A stretch of 64,000 nucleotides of DNA. Source: Flavobacterium cupriresistens. GTDB taxonomy: Bacteria; Bacteroidota; Bacteroidia; Flavobacteriales; Flavobacteriaceae. The notes beneath the pieces are model-generated. The model saw nothing but the letters and a program-made list of their open reading frames with translations, was not told the origin of the DNA and ran no database searches. Below, in pieces: positions 63,202-64,000 of this stretch. Every line of letters begins with the position of its first letter. The first letter of the stretch is position 1. The position numbers were made by a program, and so were the translations under genes. The stretch covers positions 1,984,001-2,048,000 of the forward strand of contig NZ_CP087134.1 in assembly GCF_020911925.1 (NCBI RefSeq). Reading direction: 5' to 3'.

Positions 63202-64000
63202 ATGATGAAAGTAAGAATTTTTTTAATAGCTATTGTTTCTATCGCTGGAGGTTTTGCTTCTAATGCGCAATCGAATTTGCTTAATGCAAAAACACCGGAT
63301 CAGATAGGACTTAAAACTCCTGCGCAGCTTATCTCCGATAATGATAAACCATTAGCTTATGGTTATGTTGATGACAGAGATGTATTGATGGGGAAAACTA
63401 CTTGGGAAATCATTGATTTAAATGAAAAAATTAACTTCCCATTATACTTTCCGGTAGATACGGCTAATATTGGCCCTGACAGACGTTCTCTTTATGACGC
63501 TTTGACTAAAGCTATGAAAAATGGCAAAATAACTGAAGTGTATTCAGATAGCTATTTTAATACTAAAAAATCTCTGAAAGACATCCAAGGATCATTATCA
63601 CGTATCGATACAACTGATGCAGGTAGAGAGTTAATTAACCAATACCCTGATGACTACAAAACTCACGTTGTGAAGAAAAAAGTAGTTACCGGTACAGGTA
63701 AAAAGAAAGTAGTAACTTATGTTGACGAAACTGTAGGTGCTACCAGAACCGTTCCTGCTGAATATATTTTGAAGCAAGATCTTACCTCTGCTGATGTTAC
63801 ACAGTACAAAATAAAAGGATACTGGTATTTCGACAAACGTCAAAGTGAATTGAAATATCGTTTATTGGGTATTTGCCCGGTAACTCCTGATGTTTATACT
63901 ATGAACAGTGATGAGAAGGATTATATCGAGTTGTTTTGGATTTTCTATCCAAACTCAAGAGAAGCATTGCACGAAGCAAAAGCTTTTAATGACAATAACT
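63202..64000 (+). CDS. gldN: Type IX secretion ring protein GldN (runs off the window)
   Basis: Starts at ATG 63202 (or the ATG three bases later) and remains open to the window end, so the C-terminus is missing. A signal peptide (KVRIFLIAIVSIAGGFASNAQ, cut near residue 22) is followed by LLNAKTPDQIGLKTPAQ, GYVDDRDVLMGKTTWEIIDL and LLGICPVTPDVY, typical GldN. Partner of GldK in the periplasmic ring. 41 bases after gldM. Confidence 0.95.
   Translation, partial: MMKVRIFLIAIVSIAGGFASNAQSNLLNAKTPDQIGLKTPAQLISDNDKPLAYGYVDDRDVLMGKTTWEIIDLNEKINFPLYFPVDTANIGPDRRSLYDALTKAMKNGKITEVYSDSYFNTKKSLKDIQGSLSRIDTTDAGRELINQYPDDYKTHVVKKKVVTGTGKKKVVTYVDETVGATRTVPAEYILKQDLTSADVTQYKIKGYWYFDKRQSELKYRLLGICPVTPDVYTMNSDEKDYIELFWIFYPNSREALHEAKAFNDNN

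Overview
The window looks like a chromosomal segment of a gliding Flavobacterium-like member of the Bacteroidota (low GC, gld genes at both ends, MraY/FtsZ/GroEL of flavobacterial type, TAnnTTTG -7 promoter elements, no obvious Shine-Dalgarno sites). It is mostly core genome with a few small accessory patches.

Layout: 1-1876 holds nadE (partial) and the gliding genes gldB-gldC. 2143-4345 holds a membrane protein, the ribosome-assembly GTPase EngB and an alpha/beta hydrolase. 4620-21166 is the division and cell wall (dcw) cluster mraZ-rsmH-ftsL-ftsI-murE-mraY-murD-ftsW-murG-murC-ftsQ-ftsA-ftsZ. It is preceded by a three-repeat MraZ operator and interrupted between mraY and murD by a broken four-helix-bundle (23S IVS-type) gene flanked by inverted repeats. 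A YqeY-like gene and tRNA-Arg(TCG) follow. The tRNA 3' end is the left edge of a small decayed integrative element (22052-25286) with a frameshifted integrase remnant, an arylsulfatase gene and a 13-bp copy of the tRNA end at the far side.

25440-29635 is an accessory patch: a DUF2272/SH3 protein, then a lipoprotein with a proline/glycine linker and a complete JAMM metalloprotease motif, followed by two tandem paralogous small lipoproteins (a possible effector/immunity-like set). 29780-31956 pairs a membrane LytTR regulator with an acyltransferase whose promoter carries direct repeats. 32135-38058 holds mostly uncharacterised proteins, including a four-gene reverse cluster with a possible papain-like secreted protein. 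38211-39892 is a LytS/LytTR-type two-component system with 21-bp-spaced direct repeats upstream. A SulP transporter follows.

42486-50506 (reverse) is the conserved groES-groEL, secG, TPR protein, lptE, sigma-54 activator, YcxB-like protein, miaB block. 50650-51244 is a tandem pair of noncoding, nested-palindrome units. 51343-55202 (reverse) is the glycerol operon glpD-glpK-glpF. 55529-59200 holds topA and an arginase-fold protein that has lost several metal ligands. The window ends with the type IX secretion/gliding motor genes gldK-gldL-gldM-gldN (gldN cut by the window edge).

Many intergenic gaps carry family-specific repeats that fold into long hairpins (TTCCAAAT type, GAAACCT type, AATTTTTAATT type, CAGTTTT type), several placed between convergent genes where they may act as bidirectional terminators. 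All family and function names are from reading the translated sequence; no searches were run.
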